From the NCBI GenBank assembly GCA_025602915.1, contig JAHLJZ010000006.1:62001-126000 (forward strand): a stretch of 64,000 bases of DNA, in the 5' to 3' direction. Below the pieces are notes generated by a model. That model ran no database searches and had not been told where the DNA came from. It worked only from the letters and a program-made list of their open reading frames with translations. This DNA comes from Paraphysoderma sedebokerense. Taxonomy: Eukaryota; Blastocladiomycota; Physodermatomycetes; Physodermatales; Physodermataceae. This document shows, in pieces, positions 1-12,243 of the stretch (the stretch's first letter is position 1; each line of letters begins with the position of its first letter). The translations under genes and the position numbers were made by a program.

Positions 1-1673
1 GCGTTCAATGAACGATCTGGTGGTAGCGATACGAAAGGTCTTGGTAACCGATCAGAAAATGCGCCGAAAACAGGTTCCGAGGGTAATGAAAGTAGAGTAT
101 CTGGCGATGGAAAAACTTCGCAGACGCAATCTCGCACCCCAGCGAGAGTGGAACTTAACCAAAGCGATCCACAAATGGCTTCTAAAAACTCACCGCGGAG
201 GCAGAAAGAAGATACTCAGCTGGCGCTTGGAAATGCTGGGTCTCAAACGCACCGCCAGCCATCTCCCTCCGATCGAGCTGCACCTCCGAGTACGAGGAAT
301 TCGTCTTTACCTCGTCAGCCAGAGCAGCCGCCATCTGAGCGACAGTACCTTTCCAATCAACAAGTTGGTTCATCTCAAGTACATCACAATGCTTCTGGCT
401 ACCCAAATTCTGCGTATAATCATTCCAAACAGCAGTTGCCTTTGCCCCCCAATGTCAAGCAACTGCCAGTGCAGCCACAATATTCATCACAACATAATAA
501 CCAATCCCCACCGCCTTCTTCATCTTATCCAGGTGCTGTCTCCACCAATTACAATTCTTACCGACCTTATCAAGGGAATATACCTTCTGCTCCCCCGTTG
601 TTCAATCTTCCAACAAACGGTGCTGCACCAATGATGCAGGCACCCAATCAGTATCATCATCAGAATTCTTTACAAAACAAACCGTTGGCCAACGCATACC
701 CAGGAGTAGCACCATACGGATTTCCGCCTAATCAGCAACTTCCAACACAATTCATGCCATATCCCCAAAACTTTGCTGCTCAGCAATCACTTCAAGCGGC
801 GCCAAACATAATGCAGCAGTACCCACAGCAGTCTTGGAATAATCATTCTCGCAATGTAACGTACCCTCCTAACTCACATTTTTCTCACGCATCTGCGCCT
901 GCTTTACCGCCAAAACCAGATCAGCCAAAAAGCCCATCTGTTGGCAACCAGCAAGTCCCATCAGTTCCTGCAAAGCCAATTAAACGACGCCCATTACGAG
1001 CGTATCTTGAGAACGGTGAGCCCATACGGTCGATGTTTGTTCCTTTTTCCGTAATGACGAAATTCGAAATGATCGCTCGTAAAAACACGGAACGAAATTT
1101 AGAAACTTGCGGTATATTGTGTGGCACATTACGTCACAATATATTGTTGGTTACCACTCTGTTGATTCCGAAGCAAACTAGTACCTCTGATACATGTACT
1201 ACCACTAATGAAGAAGAGATGTTTGAATATCAAGATAAAAATGACCTCATCACACTTGGCTGGATCCATGTATGTGCTAATTTTGATTTTCTTTTTATAT
1301 CGTTCACATTGATTCCATAACTAACTGAACCTACATTCATTCTCACCAGACCCATCCAACTCAAACATGTTTCATGTCTTCGGTCGATCTCCATACCCAC
1401 TGCTCTTACCAGCTCATGTTACCAGAAGCCATTGCCATTGTTTTATCACCACGTCATTCACCATCTTACGGAGTCTTTCGGTTAACTCATCCTCCAGGGT
1501 TAGATTTTATAACGAAATGTCCCGAAAAAGGATCATTTCACCCACATCCTGATCATTTGAAGTTATATAGAGATTGTGCCGTGAATAGACATGGGGCAAG
1601 TAAAGATGTACATGATGTTGGTCATGTTGTGATTGAAAAAGATTTGGCATTGAATTTGGTGGATTTGAGGTGA
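1..1673 (+). CDS. AMSH-type JAMM deubiquitinase, 5' partial
   Basis: Exons 1-1269 and 1350-1673 (80-nt GT-AG intron). The frame is open from base 1, so the true start lies upstream of the window. The first ~310 visible residues are low-complexity, rich in Pro, Gln, Asn and Ser, and end in a PAKPIKRRPLRAY-like basic stretch. The C-terminal ~200 residues are a JAMM/MPN+ domain: Glu in NLETCGILCG, then across the splice junction H-T-H-P, seven residues to Ser, two residues, Asp, the metalloprotease signature. The AMSH-specific zinc site CPEKGSFHPHPD and the ending VDLR also fit STAMBP/AMSH. Family role: removes Lys63-linked ubiquitin from endosomal cargo next to ESCRT-0. The MIT-like N-terminus, if present, is outside the window. 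AATAAA at 1696-1701 is a possible polyadenylation signal. Confidence 0.9.
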
Positions 1674-2025
1674 GGGGTAGTGTAATGTTTAGAGTAATAA
1701 AATAGGTAGTCTATTTATTGATTGAACAGTAATTGATGTGCCAGGAAATGAATCAGGGTGGAGTGACCTCATTTAATATACCTTGTCCACAGTGACGGTG
1801 TGACCGCCAGTGATATATTGAAGTAAAATTTATTTGTTGGATAATAAATATAACTGTTGATATTATGAATTTAATTATCACAGTAAAGAAATTTTCAATT
1901 CCTAGACATCCACTGCAGAGTACAACAGAGGAAGATACAAACAATGTAATAACTTTTCTTCGTCACACACCTCCACGGATTGATAACTCTTATCGACAAC
2001 TGAATACATCAATAACACAGTTCAT
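1674..2025. other. Convergent intergenic spacer
   Basis: Tail-to-tail spacer of 352 bp between the AMSH-type gene and the lipoxygenase-like gene. It is AT-rich and holds a likely polyadenylation signal near 1696. I see no further coding potential. Confidence 0.6.
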
Positions 2026-4302
2026 TTAAAAATCAATACTTTGTCCAATAGCTTGCAATTCCATGATTCTTGCTTTGTCTTTGATGGAATCAACTTTTTT
2101 CATTTCAGCAATGTACCATTCATTCAAAGATTTGAGTGTAGTATCTTTGAACTTGTAGTCAATTTTGGCCATGGTATGGGATGCACCAGTGTAAAAGAAT
2201 ACATCTGCGGATCATTATTGGGGAATTCGTTAAAACTTTAGACTATAAAACCTCGAGAAAGAGGTGGATTACACGTAAATCGGAAAGGCGACAAACCTTG
2301 ACATTGAGCCAATTTCCACATATCAACTCTGTTCATTACTTTGTTAAAATCAACCTTGTCTTGGGGTGATTTTGGTGGTGGCACACGCACACGCCAGGGG
2401 TTTTTAGCCCAAGGAATGCAATAGTAACTGTAATGATCGACGCAATGATTGATGGAAATATTCCAGATAATTTTTGCGACAACGTCAATAACGGTGTCGC
2501 CCTTGATAATATCTTTTCCGGCGGGGAAACCAGGTACGATAGATGCGATCTACATAACGCAAGAATTAACGATAGTGAACGGAAGAAAGTAAAACAAATG
2601 CTACATACATCATCTGCCCATTGCTGAACATTCTCGTCTCTAAATTCGTCTGGACGAGTGTTGACAACTTCACTAACAAATTGATGAGTGAGGGAGAAAT
2701 AACGCATCAAGAACACGTTGAAAGGAGTGTTTTTGACAGAAGTATCGGGGAATGGTTCCGTATCAAAGGTGAAGGAAGTCTTGCATTCTTGAAGATATTT
2801 GCGCACTTCTGGGGGGCCAACATCAAAAGGAGATTGTGTCATCCATGGGTTAATGACAATAGAGAGGAAGTAGTTGTTTAGAACGGTATCGTTAAGAGCG
2901 AGGGTGAAGCGTTGATCTGGAGAGAATGTAAGTTAGTGAGTAATTTGCGATTTAATTTAAGGAATACACATACGAGGCAATAAGAGTTTCTTTAACAAAT
3001 GAGATTCGGGTAATCTTAAAGTATAAGCAGCCATGCAGTCGTAGGGAAAATGGATCTTTGGGTGTTCTGTTAAATCACCCATATGGGTTGCCCCTTGCAT
3101 AACGAATAGTTTGGCACCATCCCAGGCAGCATCACCGGCTAAATAGGATACTAATTAGGTCGAGCTGTATGCAGAAATGAGATATTGTTTGTGGACTTAC
3201 GTCTTACGACAACCTTTGCGCCGTCGGAATGAGTAAGTTCAATGCAAATGGGACGAACTTCAGGCCTAAGAGGTGACAAATTCAGTCAATGAAAGGTAGA
3301 TAGGGAGAACTTGTTGGCAAATTTATTTACCATTCGTCATCCTTTCTTGCACGGAAGGGATCATCTGATTTCTTCCCGCCTTTCTTTTCAGTAACTTTCC
3401 ACACGGAAACGGTTCCGGCACTGTACATTCCTTTGTATGTTTTAACTTTACTCACAAAGGAAAGATCACAAACGTAATAGGTAGCATCGTTGGCAAGAGT
3501 GATTCCGGATTTCGCAACAAAAGCTGGGAGCTTGTTGTTGGCAACGCGCTTAAGGAATCTGGAGTATGTGCTGGTGGAGAAACTAACGAGTCGCGTAAAA
3601 GCAAACATTAGTTGAAATGCCACGAGTACTAGTTAAGGTGGCTACATACACTTGGCCCATTTCTTCGTCTGAGATGGGTTGAGCCTTGTAATCGAATAAT
3701 GCCTTGTACGTGGCGGTGATCAATGAAATGGCCATTTTGCGAAAGTAGTTGGAGATTCTGAACAGTGCAAAATCTCCGCGTTGGCTCCATGGGACGTTCT
3801 CAACAGTGGGGAATTCACCCTGCGGATTGGAAGGAATAAATAGAAAGGTTAACAAAACTTGAAGGATAAGTGAATGCGAATGTAACATAGTGCCACGATT
3901 TGGACTCACGTCATGAACATAGCTCGGGTGAGGAGCACTACGATCAAAAATTCTGGGGCCAAGAGTGCCGATGAAATCCCAAGTTCTGGTGACAGAGTCA
4001 GTACAGAATCCAACGATCCAAGGGACGGGATTGCCACCGATGATAAGAGTGATGGGAATCAAGATGGGGGAGAGAAAGGCAGCGAACGGCAGAGAGCATA
4101 CAACGAGGACCGGAAAGACGAAGAGGAAGAAAAGGCCACTGATGATGGATACGAGCTGACCAACGGCTTGACTTGAACCGTTCTTGGTGTTTGCAAAGTC
4201 ACCGAGGCTGGACAGTTGTGGAATTGAAGGCACTTTCATCTCTGTGTTGTGTTTATGCGGGACATAGTCGACGGTTAGAAATATCATTCTGTCTTGGATC
4301 AT
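2026..4302 (-). CDS. Lipoxygenase-superfamily-like protein with N-terminal membrane segments
   Basis: Eight exons: 3910-4302, 3650-3819, 3331-3582, 3201-3265, 2974-3138, 2609-2916, 2297-2549, 2026-2204; 594 aa, close to fungal manganese lipoxygenases (~600 aa). A second in-frame ATG at 4237-4239 (MKVPS) is an alternative start. Residues ~45-90 form two hydrophobic segments, so the protein is probably membrane-anchored. The C-terminal half resembles the lipoxygenase fold: LLLPHQRFTLALND (~340-355) matches the family's L-x-PH-x-RYT-x-x-I/L-N block, and KIIWNISINHCVDHY (~475-490) sits where the family has its H-x-x-x-N metal-ligand helix. HPKIH upstream could supply the first ligand histidines, but spacing differs. 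The protein ends in SIDF; classical lipoxygenases end in a metal-ligating Ile or Val. Activity is therefore uncertain. Family role: dioxygenation of polyunsaturated fatty acids. Confidence 0.5.
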
Positions 4303-5292
4303 GAAAAGAAAGAGCTTACTTTAGCAAAAGTTGTAAGTATGGGCTGGGGGCAGGGCTGTTTGGATCTAGATAAGAGGAGGAGGCTGGAGGGATGGAGAGA
4401 TTTTTAATTTCGGTTTATGGCCTTATGGGGAGCAACTCCGACACTCCGTCCACTCTCACTCTACTCTCATTCCACAATCCACACACATTCCACTCTCGTC
4501 ATCAGGACAACAATCATGACATGAATGTGTTGAATGCGTTCACCAGTGCGCGTTGATACTTTTGAATGCCGCAACGTCCAAACGCAGAGATCCCTCATGA
4601 ATCATCATACGCCTGAATTCTCATTCTCAAATATTGATTTCATCAACCCATTATATGTAGCATTTATGATGTATATATTTGTAGTATAGAGTAAGTTTTG
4701 AATAAACCTCATAAATGTTCGCAAACTCAGTAGTAATCTGGTCTCATCCAATCTTCGCATCACTTTGGCAAACCCTCCTCAGTCGTAGTCGACACAAACG
4801 AGGAATGCTAGCCTCGGAAGAACTATATGTTTTGTACGTGCAGCAGAGGATATCAAGGCCCCCTAAGGGCACTTGATTCGTCCCCATTTACTTCTCATTC
4901 AACATGGGGCCGGCAAACTCGACCGTGTTTCAACCATACATCGCCACTGGATAGAGTTGCCACGTATTTTTGTCGACTGATCTGTTGTCGATAGCACTTT
5001 GAACATTGAAGTTTGAACCAATCGCCTTTTTTAAGATGAAAGCCCACATATATACTTCTGAATCAGGTGGCTTTGAGTTTGTCGCTCTAGCATGTAAATA
5101 GTATTAATATAGACGGGGAGCCATCCGCCGCGTTAGTCAAGTAGTTTGTCGCAAGCAACCCAGTTCAACGTCAACCGGCGCTCGTATCAGTTGACATTAA
5201 ATTGCGTTGTCGCTCTATCAAGATACGGAAGAGCATCTGTTGTTCCTCGTTATACATCCTGTGTTTGAGGTCGTATTGATCAGTTCATCAAG
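4303..5292. other. Divergent intergenic region, likely two promoters
   Basis: 990 bp between the start codons of the lipoxygenase-like gene (-) and Sec24 A/B (+). It has a pyrimidine-rich block at about 4440-4500 and AT-rich patches near 4650-4700. I see no convincing coding or RNA feature; two divergent promoters are expected here by position. Confidence 0.5.
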
Positions 5293-8200
5293 ATGAAGCC
5301 AGGATTCAACCCACCCCTCTCTCAGACTCACATTCAACACCAGCAACAGCAACTCCATCCCCAATATCCTCCAGGATCGCAACAACCCGCATTTCCTTTC
5401 AACCCCAACCAACAGTCCCACATGCAACCCAACGCTTATCCACAGCAACCGCCGCCGCCAGGACAACCGAATCCTTCGATGAGACCACCTCCTCAGATGA
5501 TGCAAGGTGTGTTGTTATTGTTTAAAAATGATCAGTCGTGAAGCTTGGATAAGAAGTATACAATGGCATCAGTTTACCATTTTGAACTGTGTTAAATTAA
5601 AATTCTTTCAATCATTATTGTTTTGCTTCGTGTTGATCTCGACTTGTGTTGTCTGATCATTCGCAGGAGGACCGCAGCAACCCTATCCAGGCCAGCCTCC
5701 GGTGAATCAGCAAGCTCCCCAGCGACCACCGATGCAGTCACAACAGCCTCCATCAATGCAACATCCCAATCCTGGTGGACAATTCCCCCCTCAAATGAGA
5801 CCTCTCCCTCCAAATCAGCAAAATCCTCCTCAATTTGGTCAGACTGCGCCGCCAATGACCAATCAATTTCAACCTGCACCCCCTCGACCAGCGGCAATGA
5901 ATCCGGCACATCCACCAAACATGAATCAGGGATTGTCCAGGCCTCCGCCGCCGCAAACTGGAGCACCATCACCTCCTCACTCTCCGTCCGCCACTCAAGG
6001 TCAAGGGTCATCTCCTACTAGCCAGACCGGACAACATTCGCGTCGAAAGTTGTACCCAGATGAAATTAAAAGTGCCTACAATCAACCGGCAGCGTCAGTG
6101 GACCCATTCTCGGGTGGCTCATTCCAACCTTCTCCCGTGTCGAATCAACCGCAGCAGTTCCCTAGTCAGTCTTCAATGAACAATTATGGACCGACTTCCA
6201 GTAATATGCCATCGTCACAGTCGACGAGTAATCTTGATCCGTCAGCAGCCATGGGGAACGCTGGTGGTCCTCAGCAGTTGAATTTATACCCAAAATCGAG
6301 TTCATACTCATCACTCACGGGTTCATCGCACGATCTTAATCAATCTTTCGGCAATCTTACGCTCGCGAATGCTGTAATATCTCCAGCTCATCCCGTTCAG
6401 ACGTTGTCGTTGTCAAATTCTCCGACAAACCCTTATGATCCAGTAATGCCTCCGCCAATTATCAGACTGAGCCCTCAGGCTGCAGTAACGCAAAGCCCAT
6501 ATGTTAATTGCAAACCAGAAGATAAAAGATGTACCATGAACATGATTCCTCAAACTTCCGCAATTTTGAATAAGACGAGAGTGCCTTTAGGATTGATTAT
6601 TTCGCCGTTTAGAACTCTAAACCCAGGCGAGGTAGGAGAGCTTACGCTGATAATTAAAGATGTTTGGCGATGGGCTAAAGTATATCCTTAAACTTTTCTC
6701 TTAATTTCTAGGAAGAAGTCCCGGTTATTAGCACACAAACAATCGTCAGATGTCGTCGCTGTAGAACCTACATCAATCCCTATGTGCAGTTCATGGATCA
6801 AGGCGCGAGGTGGAAATGTAACTTGTGTTACCTTGTCAATGAAGGTAGGGATAATTTAATTAGTGATACTACGTGGGACAAAGCCGATTCTAAACCCATT
6901 CATCATCTCGCATAAAGTTCCCGAAAGTTTTGATTATGATATGCAAAGCCAGCAGTATATCGATCGCTACAAGCGACCTGAATTAACCCACGCTGTGGTA
7001 GAGTTTGTGGCACCCGCAGAGTATATGGTAATTTGAGCGTACCTTCAACACGATATGCACTCCCTCACACTGCATTTAAATGTACTAGGTCCGCCCCCCG
7101 CAGCCTGCTGTCTATCTATTCATCATTGATGTCTCCTATCAGGCGGTTCAATCTGGAATGGTCGCGGTAGCTGCCCAGACTTTGCTGGATTCGCTTGATA
7201 AGATTCCAAACCAAGATAAAAGGACAAAATTTGCATTGATAACTGTCGATAGTAGCCTGCATTTCTATAGTTTAACGGTACCTTCTTCCCTCTTGCGTTC
7301 CACAGGATACATTTGGATACTAATACCTCACCACAGGCCGATTCTACTGAGCCGAACATGTTAGTTGTTGCCGATTTGGACGATCCGTTCTTGCCCAAAC
7401 CAGATGATTTGTTAGTTAACCTCGACGAATGCAAAGACTCCATCAAGAGCTTGTTGGAAAAAATTCCAGCCATTTTCCAAAATAACGCAAACGTAGGTAA
7501 CGCACTAGGCAGCGCGTTACAAGCGGGATTTAAGTTGATCGTGTGTATACTCTCCGGTTTGCTCTTAAGCAAGATCGAGTCGAAAGTTTTAATCTTCATT
7601 TAAATGGCATTTAGTCGGCAATTGGAGGCAAAATCGCAGTTTTACAAGCGTCTCTTCCAAATACGAGTGTTGGTGCTCTAAAACAAAGAGAAGACGTAAA
7701 AACTGTCAATAGCAAAGTCGTAAGTGTCTCTGGTTCATGCGTCATTATGTGGTAGCGACGAAATATTGATAATAGCTTCTTGAACTTAGGATATGTCACT
7801 TCTTCAGCCCGCATCACCATTTTATAAGCAGTTCGCGGTGGATTGCTCGAGGTCACAAGTTAGTGTTGACATGTTCCTATTTGGAACGGGGTATATTGAT
7901 GTAGCGACACTAAGTAAGTTACTTAAATGTACATATCGTTCGAATATTGCTAGTCTCACATTCTATGCTTAGGTACCTGTCCTCGGTTCACTGGTGGCTC
8001 AACTTATTATTATCCCAATTTCAATGCTGGAAGAAGGGAGGACGCCGTCAAATTTTCGAACGAATTTAGGCATTTTGTAGGACGTGATATCGCTTTGGAA
8101 GCTGTTATGAGAGTTCGTGCGTCCAAAGGTGTTGTCGTGACTCTTGTCGGTCGAATGGATTTGGTTGCTAGACTGAAAATTTTTATTTAGGAATTAAACT

Positions 8201-9562
8201 TAGTTCGTTCCATGGCAACTTTTTCATTCGATCGTCTGATTTGCTGGCATTGCCGAATGTCAATCCGGATAACACTTACGCCATCGAAATGCAAATCGAA
8301 GAGACTATCCAAAGTTCAGTTGTGTGTTTCCAGACCGCTTTATTGCATACAACTAGTTTCGGTATGTAGTTGTACCCGTTGAAGTTCCATTCAAAGTTGC
8401 TAAACCAAGACGTCAAAATTGTGTTAGGCGAGCGCCGTATTCGAGTTCTCACTCTTGCTCTGCCGGTCTCGAACACTCTCGTTGATCTTTACCAATCTAT
8501 CGACCAAGTTGCCCTTATGAATCTTTTGGCCCGCAAGGCCATTGATAAAGCCCTGACTTCTAAGATGGAAGATGCCAGAGATGCATTACTGAATAAAATC
8601 ATTGATTTATGCGGAGTCTATCGAACTTGTCTGGGTTCAATCGGAGGTGGGGCGGCCGGTGGGTTGGTGGTGAGTGAAAATTGGAGAGGTGTTGCTGTCA
8701 TGACTTTGGGTCTTATCAAACATGTAAGTGGATTTTGCCGTACTTTGGTGTATGAAAAACAATTTGTCTGACTGGTTTTCCTTAGATGGCATTGCGTGCT
8801 TCTATGGGCATTCCCTCAGACACTCGATCATTTTACATGGAGTTGTTGCGAGTCCTGAGCGCTGATCTGACAGCCACTCACATCCACCCAGTTTTCCATT
8901 CGTTACACAATATGTCTCCTGAGGTTAGTTTGTTTTAGGCTGTTCACATATGTTGTATTGTTGCAGTCGCCGTTGGTCTAATCACTTGCTGTTCTCAGGT
9001 CGGTTTACCAGGAGCAAGTGGACAGATCGTTCTACCTCCGTTACTGCCGCTGTCGTCTGAACGATTAGAAAGAAATGGAATTTATCTAATTTTTGACGGG
9101 CTGAATCTGTTTTTATGGATATCGAGGAATGTCGAAGCACGAACGCTGTTTGAGCTATTTGGTACCGATAGATATGAAAATTTACCGGTCGGAAAGGCAA
9201 GTTTTCTGAATTTCCCTATGATCCCTCTGTTTTCCCTTGCGTTTTCCTTACATTTTCTTTTGCGTGGCTCGAAATAGACTACACTACCACCTCCGACTAG
9301 TGAATTTTCATCCCGAGTGCATAATATCATTGGAAAACATCGACAAAACTCATTGCGCAAGTCGACTACTTACCCGTACCTGTACCTAATCAAGGAAGAT
9401 AACACCACAAACCAACCAGGTGGTGGTGGTCCAGACTCAAGTCCTGTTGGATTGAGAATGTGGTTTTTGAGTTTATTAATTGAAGATAGAATGCAAGAAC
9501 ATGAGAGTTACGCGCAATGGATTGCGAAGATAAAGGATGGTGTTTCCAAGGGCTCCTTTTAA
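5293..9562 (+). CDS. SEC24: COPII cargo adaptor, Sec24 A/B type
   Basis: Fourteen exons: 5293-5506, 5667-6631, 6712-6844, 6918-7027, 7089-7277, 7337-7540, 7615-7719, 7790-7913, 7973-8128, 8191-8361, 8428-8723, 8786-8923, 8999-9196, 9278-9562; 1095 aa, the usual Sec24 size. Residues 1-~330 are Pro/Gln-rich and disordered. The zinc finger is CRRC (~407-410) and CNLC (~430-433). The trunk block [19 protein letters not shown], the VVADLDD motif, the beta barrel, the helical domain and a gelsolin-like end follow in order. Sequence choices such as [10 protein letters not shown] and NEVPESF match animal SEC24A/B rather than C/D. Role: inner COPII coat subunit that selects cargo and partners Sec23 at ER exit sites. 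The last intron has a GC donor. A C/D-type paralog lies 3.1 kb downstream on the same strand. Confidence 0.96.
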
Positions 9563-9834
9563 ACAGTTGAATGTGATTGGTAGGATAGATTTGAGTATAG
9601 ACAAACGGCATTGAGTCTGTTTTCATACAGGACTCTCGTAGTGAGACACAATTTCGTGCCTTGCGAGTATTTTGTTTTTGACACATAGGAAGTACGGTAT
9701 CTGGTCAAACTGTCATGTAATATTGTTTTAATTGCGGAAGAAAAAAACCACGAGAGTATTTGATCAAGCGAATTGCCTGTTATATCATCTATGTAATATC
9801 CACAAAGCGGTGATTATACGAAGGAAGGATATCT

Positions 9835-9849
9835 ATCCATCCATCCATC
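9835..9849. repeat. (ATCC)n microsatellite, about 3.75 copies
   Basis: Four near-perfect ATCC units in noncoding sequence, followed by CTATATAT. Confidence 0.8.
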
Positions 9850-9931
9850 TATATATGAGCTTTGGAATACATGATAGAGTTCCTGTTTAGCTTGTTTACG
9901 TCTCAATCACCAATACCACATTGCAATATAT

Positions 9932-9975
9932 AAATCAGTACTTGAAGGCAAATCAGTACTTGAAGGCAAATCAGT
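9932..9975. repeat. 18-bp tandem repeat, about 2.4 copies
   Basis: The unit AAATCAGTACTTGAAGGC occurs at 9932-9949 and 9950-9967, with a partial third copy from 9968. It lies 10 bp beyond the stop codon of the intronless gene on the minus strand, in its 3' region. Confidence 0.9.
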
Positions 9976-9984
9976 TAAGTTATA

Positions 9985-11001
9985 TTAATGTCGCCACCGT
10001 TTGTCATGTCCGTCTTCCATTTGCGGTTCCAAGAAGCCGCGAAAATTCAGGGCCTCCGAATGTCCGTGTGCAAAAACCCATCGGGCACCATACCCCGATG
10101 AATTTCTCATTTCGACCGTAGCCAATCTATCTTTGTTGTTTTCTTTCAACCGTCCATCATCTTCAGGATGTGAAGACTCGACACTTCGATCAATACTCTC
10201 AGCATTCTTCCAGCCCGAATCATTCCCAGGTGGCAATGAATGGACATTCACCCAAGCTATATCCTCTAATATCCTAGATAATACAATATTCGCTTGTTGA
10301 TTTTTCATCGACTCTTTGCCAGTTATTTCCCCCCACCAGTTTGCCCGATTCGCATGTTTAGTTAATGCTCTAGCTCCAACTGTTAAAAGGCTAGGTTTAT
10401 ACCTTTTCTTTGTTGACAGGGGTTCTGACGAAGATGAAGTATGAAGGTCACTTGACGATTCAGGAGTATACGGTAGCGAAGAATTATGAAGTTGGTTAAA
10501 TGAATAAATACATTGTCGAAATGATGGCGGAATCCTAAAAACTGTACCGATCGTTTGGGATAGTCCAAGAAGGAGGTACACATCCTCTTGGTTCAAATTA
10601 GATACAAAGTTGTTTACGGCGGTTAATGTGAGTTCCTCGAGTGCAGTTGACGAAGAGAATAATGATTGAATGTTTCCGAGGAGTATAGGTTTTCTTAATT
10701 CGTAGGACGCAAGGTTGGACAGTAAATCAATCGGAGGTCGGTTGAATGGATAAATATTCGTTCGATGCCATTGATGAATTGAGTGGGCGATGGTTTTGTA
10801 ATAAGGTTTCATGAGGCGAATTGAGGAACCGTAAAGATTATCTGGTACTGACTCTCGATTCAAAATGGTATGAAAGATGTCGAATGGAGCATTGGAGGCC
10901 GTAACATTGTCAGTTTCATCGTCGAGAAGCCCAAGGAGAAATGGATCTTTAGAGAAAGATATCGCTGAATGTAGCAATTCTTCAAGAATTTTAATTGACA
11001 T
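9985..11001 (-). CDS. Uncharacterised intronless protein ending in a conserved-looking RGFLEPQMEDGH tail
   Basis: A single exon of 338 codons, the only complete gene here with no intron. There is no signal peptide or membrane segment. Residues 1-170 look helical; 170-300 are Ser-rich and polar with basic patches (KKRYK). The last 35 residues hold GYGARWVF and then FRGFLEPQMEDGH ending in WRH, which has the look of a conserved functional end, and I have an impression of similar C-termini in fungal and plant hypothetical proteins but cannot name the family. It points toward Sec24 A/B and is divergent from the DUF4604 gene. Function unknown. Confidence 0.75.
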   Translation of the reverse strand: MSIKILEELLHSAISFSKDPFLLGLLDDETDNVTASNAPFDIFHTILNRESVPDNLYGSSIRLMKPYYKTIAHSIHQWHRTNIYPFNRPPIDLLSNLASYELRKPILLGNIQSLFSSSTALEELTLTAVNNFVSNLNQEDVYLLLGLSQTIGTVFRIPPSFRQCIYSFNQLHNSSLPYTPESSSDLHTSSSSEPLSTKKRYKPSLLTVGARALTKHANRANWWGEITGKESMKNQQANIVLSRILEDIAWVNVHSLPPGNDSGWKNAESIDRSVESSHPEDDGRLKENNKDRLATVEMRNSSGYGARWVFAHGHSEALNFRGFLEPQMEDGHDKRWRH

Positions 11002-11478
11002 TGTGTATCCTGTGTTTGTTGCGGGTTGATGACATGATGGTTTGGAATCGGGAAAGAATGCCGTAAATAGGAATTGAAGGTCGATGACTCTTAAAGGCGC
11101 GTGAAGTCAAATTGTAAAATTCCAAAATATTTGGATGTCGCTTTCGCTTGTATTGGACTAACTTTTGTGGTTATGGTGGAGACATCCAAATAAATTCAAT
11201 AAACATAATTCTTCCATCTTTAAGTCTACCTGACGCAGTTGAATTAGAATTTGGTCAAATCAGATAAAGTTTGAGTCTACCATTAAAGTATTTTAATATT
11301 AAATTAGGCGATATTTGTATATCATTAAAGAATGTGTGTCCGAATTTTGATGTCTGGCATTTGTAGATACACTATGAATATTGAGCATTTCGGACGACAA
11401 GTGTGGCTGAATCTGAACTGTGATTCCTCGCATGTGCCAGCTTAAGACATCGCTCGTATCTCATAAATCAGTTCGACA
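11002..11478. other. Divergent intergenic region
   Basis: 477 bp between the start codons of the intronless gene (-) and the DUF4604-like gene (+). It is AT-rich, particularly 11280-11340. I see no ORF or RNA feature; both promoters should lie here. Confidence 0.5.
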
Positions 11479-12243
11479 ATGTCAAAGAAACAAGGTAATT
11501 ACCAATGGCGTCAGAGCTTAGGATATAATCAGCAGACTCCCAAATTCATTCAAGAAATCATAAATAAAACGGTAACTATCACGTTCCACCAGAACACTTT
11601 TCCTCCCAGTCTCGAAACACACCATTGATCACTTCTACTTACGTTACTAGACTCCTCAACAACCGACCAGGACTACTATAGATCCACAACTAGATGATGG
11701 TCCAGAGAAAGATGATGAAAAGCCTGTGGTAGTTATTGAAGGCAAACAGCTAACAGAGGAGGAGGCCGATAGGTTTCTGAACGACGGCGGTTAGTTTGAT
11801 TGATGTATTCTTTTCCACAAAATTTCGTTTTAATTTAGGTTAAAGTAGACATATAACTCCTGAATCCAAGTGATCTAGTTAAATTTGATGGATATTTTCT
11901 TGAAATTGTCTGACAGGTTACATCTCTCCTATTGATTCCAGATCTAACCAAAAAACGGGAAACGGAAATCGCCGGAGGGAAGAATGAAGCAGAGAAGGAA
12001 GAGCCAGTGGCGACAAAGGACGGTAAATTACTGTTTCGAAAGCCGAAACCAAAAGAAGAGAAGACTGAAGCAGATAGTACCAATGGGCGTGGCATTTCAG
12101 AGGGAAAGAAGAGAAAACGACTGGACGATGCAAAGGAAAGTCAAAAAGCAAAGACAGAAAGTAGCGACATTGACAAAAAAGGCAAATCCAAAAAGAAGAG
12201 CAAAGCCAGTAAAAATCTGCTATCTTTCTCCGAGGCGGAGTAG
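11479..12243 (+). CDS. DUF4604 / KIAA1143-like small basic-acidic protein
   Basis: Three exons: 11479-11571, 11651-11789, 11942-12243; 177 aa. It starts MSKKQGNYQWRQSLGY and continues KFIQEII, resembling the N-terminal conserved block of KIAA1143 (MSKRN..., then F-L-x-K/R-F-K). The middle carries PVVVIEGKQLTEEEADRFL, matching the family's VVVLKKGDLTAEE block, and the second half has DGKLLFRKP followed by a Lys/Glu-rich, nuclear-localisation-like tail (KKRKRLDDAKES). The family is small, probably nuclear, and of unknown function. The introns (79 and 152 nt) sit at domain edges. Confidence 0.8.

Larger units (their letters stand above)
9563..9984. other. Convergent intergenic spacer with short repeats
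   Basis: 422 bp between the 3' ends of Sec24 A/B (+) and the intronless gene (-). It holds an ATCC microsatellite near 9835-9849 and an 18-bp tandem repeat at 9932-9975. I see nothing else. Confidence 0.6.

Noticed and set aside
3913-4176. Plus-strand open frame over the lipoxygenase-like first exon
   Set aside because: Acidic low-complexity shadow of the hydrophobic minus-strand exon, which carries the credible start.
5218-6011. Minus-strand open frames opposite Sec24 A/B exons 1-2
   Set aside because: Same antisense effect of a Pro/Gln-rich coding region; no supporting splice sites or homology.
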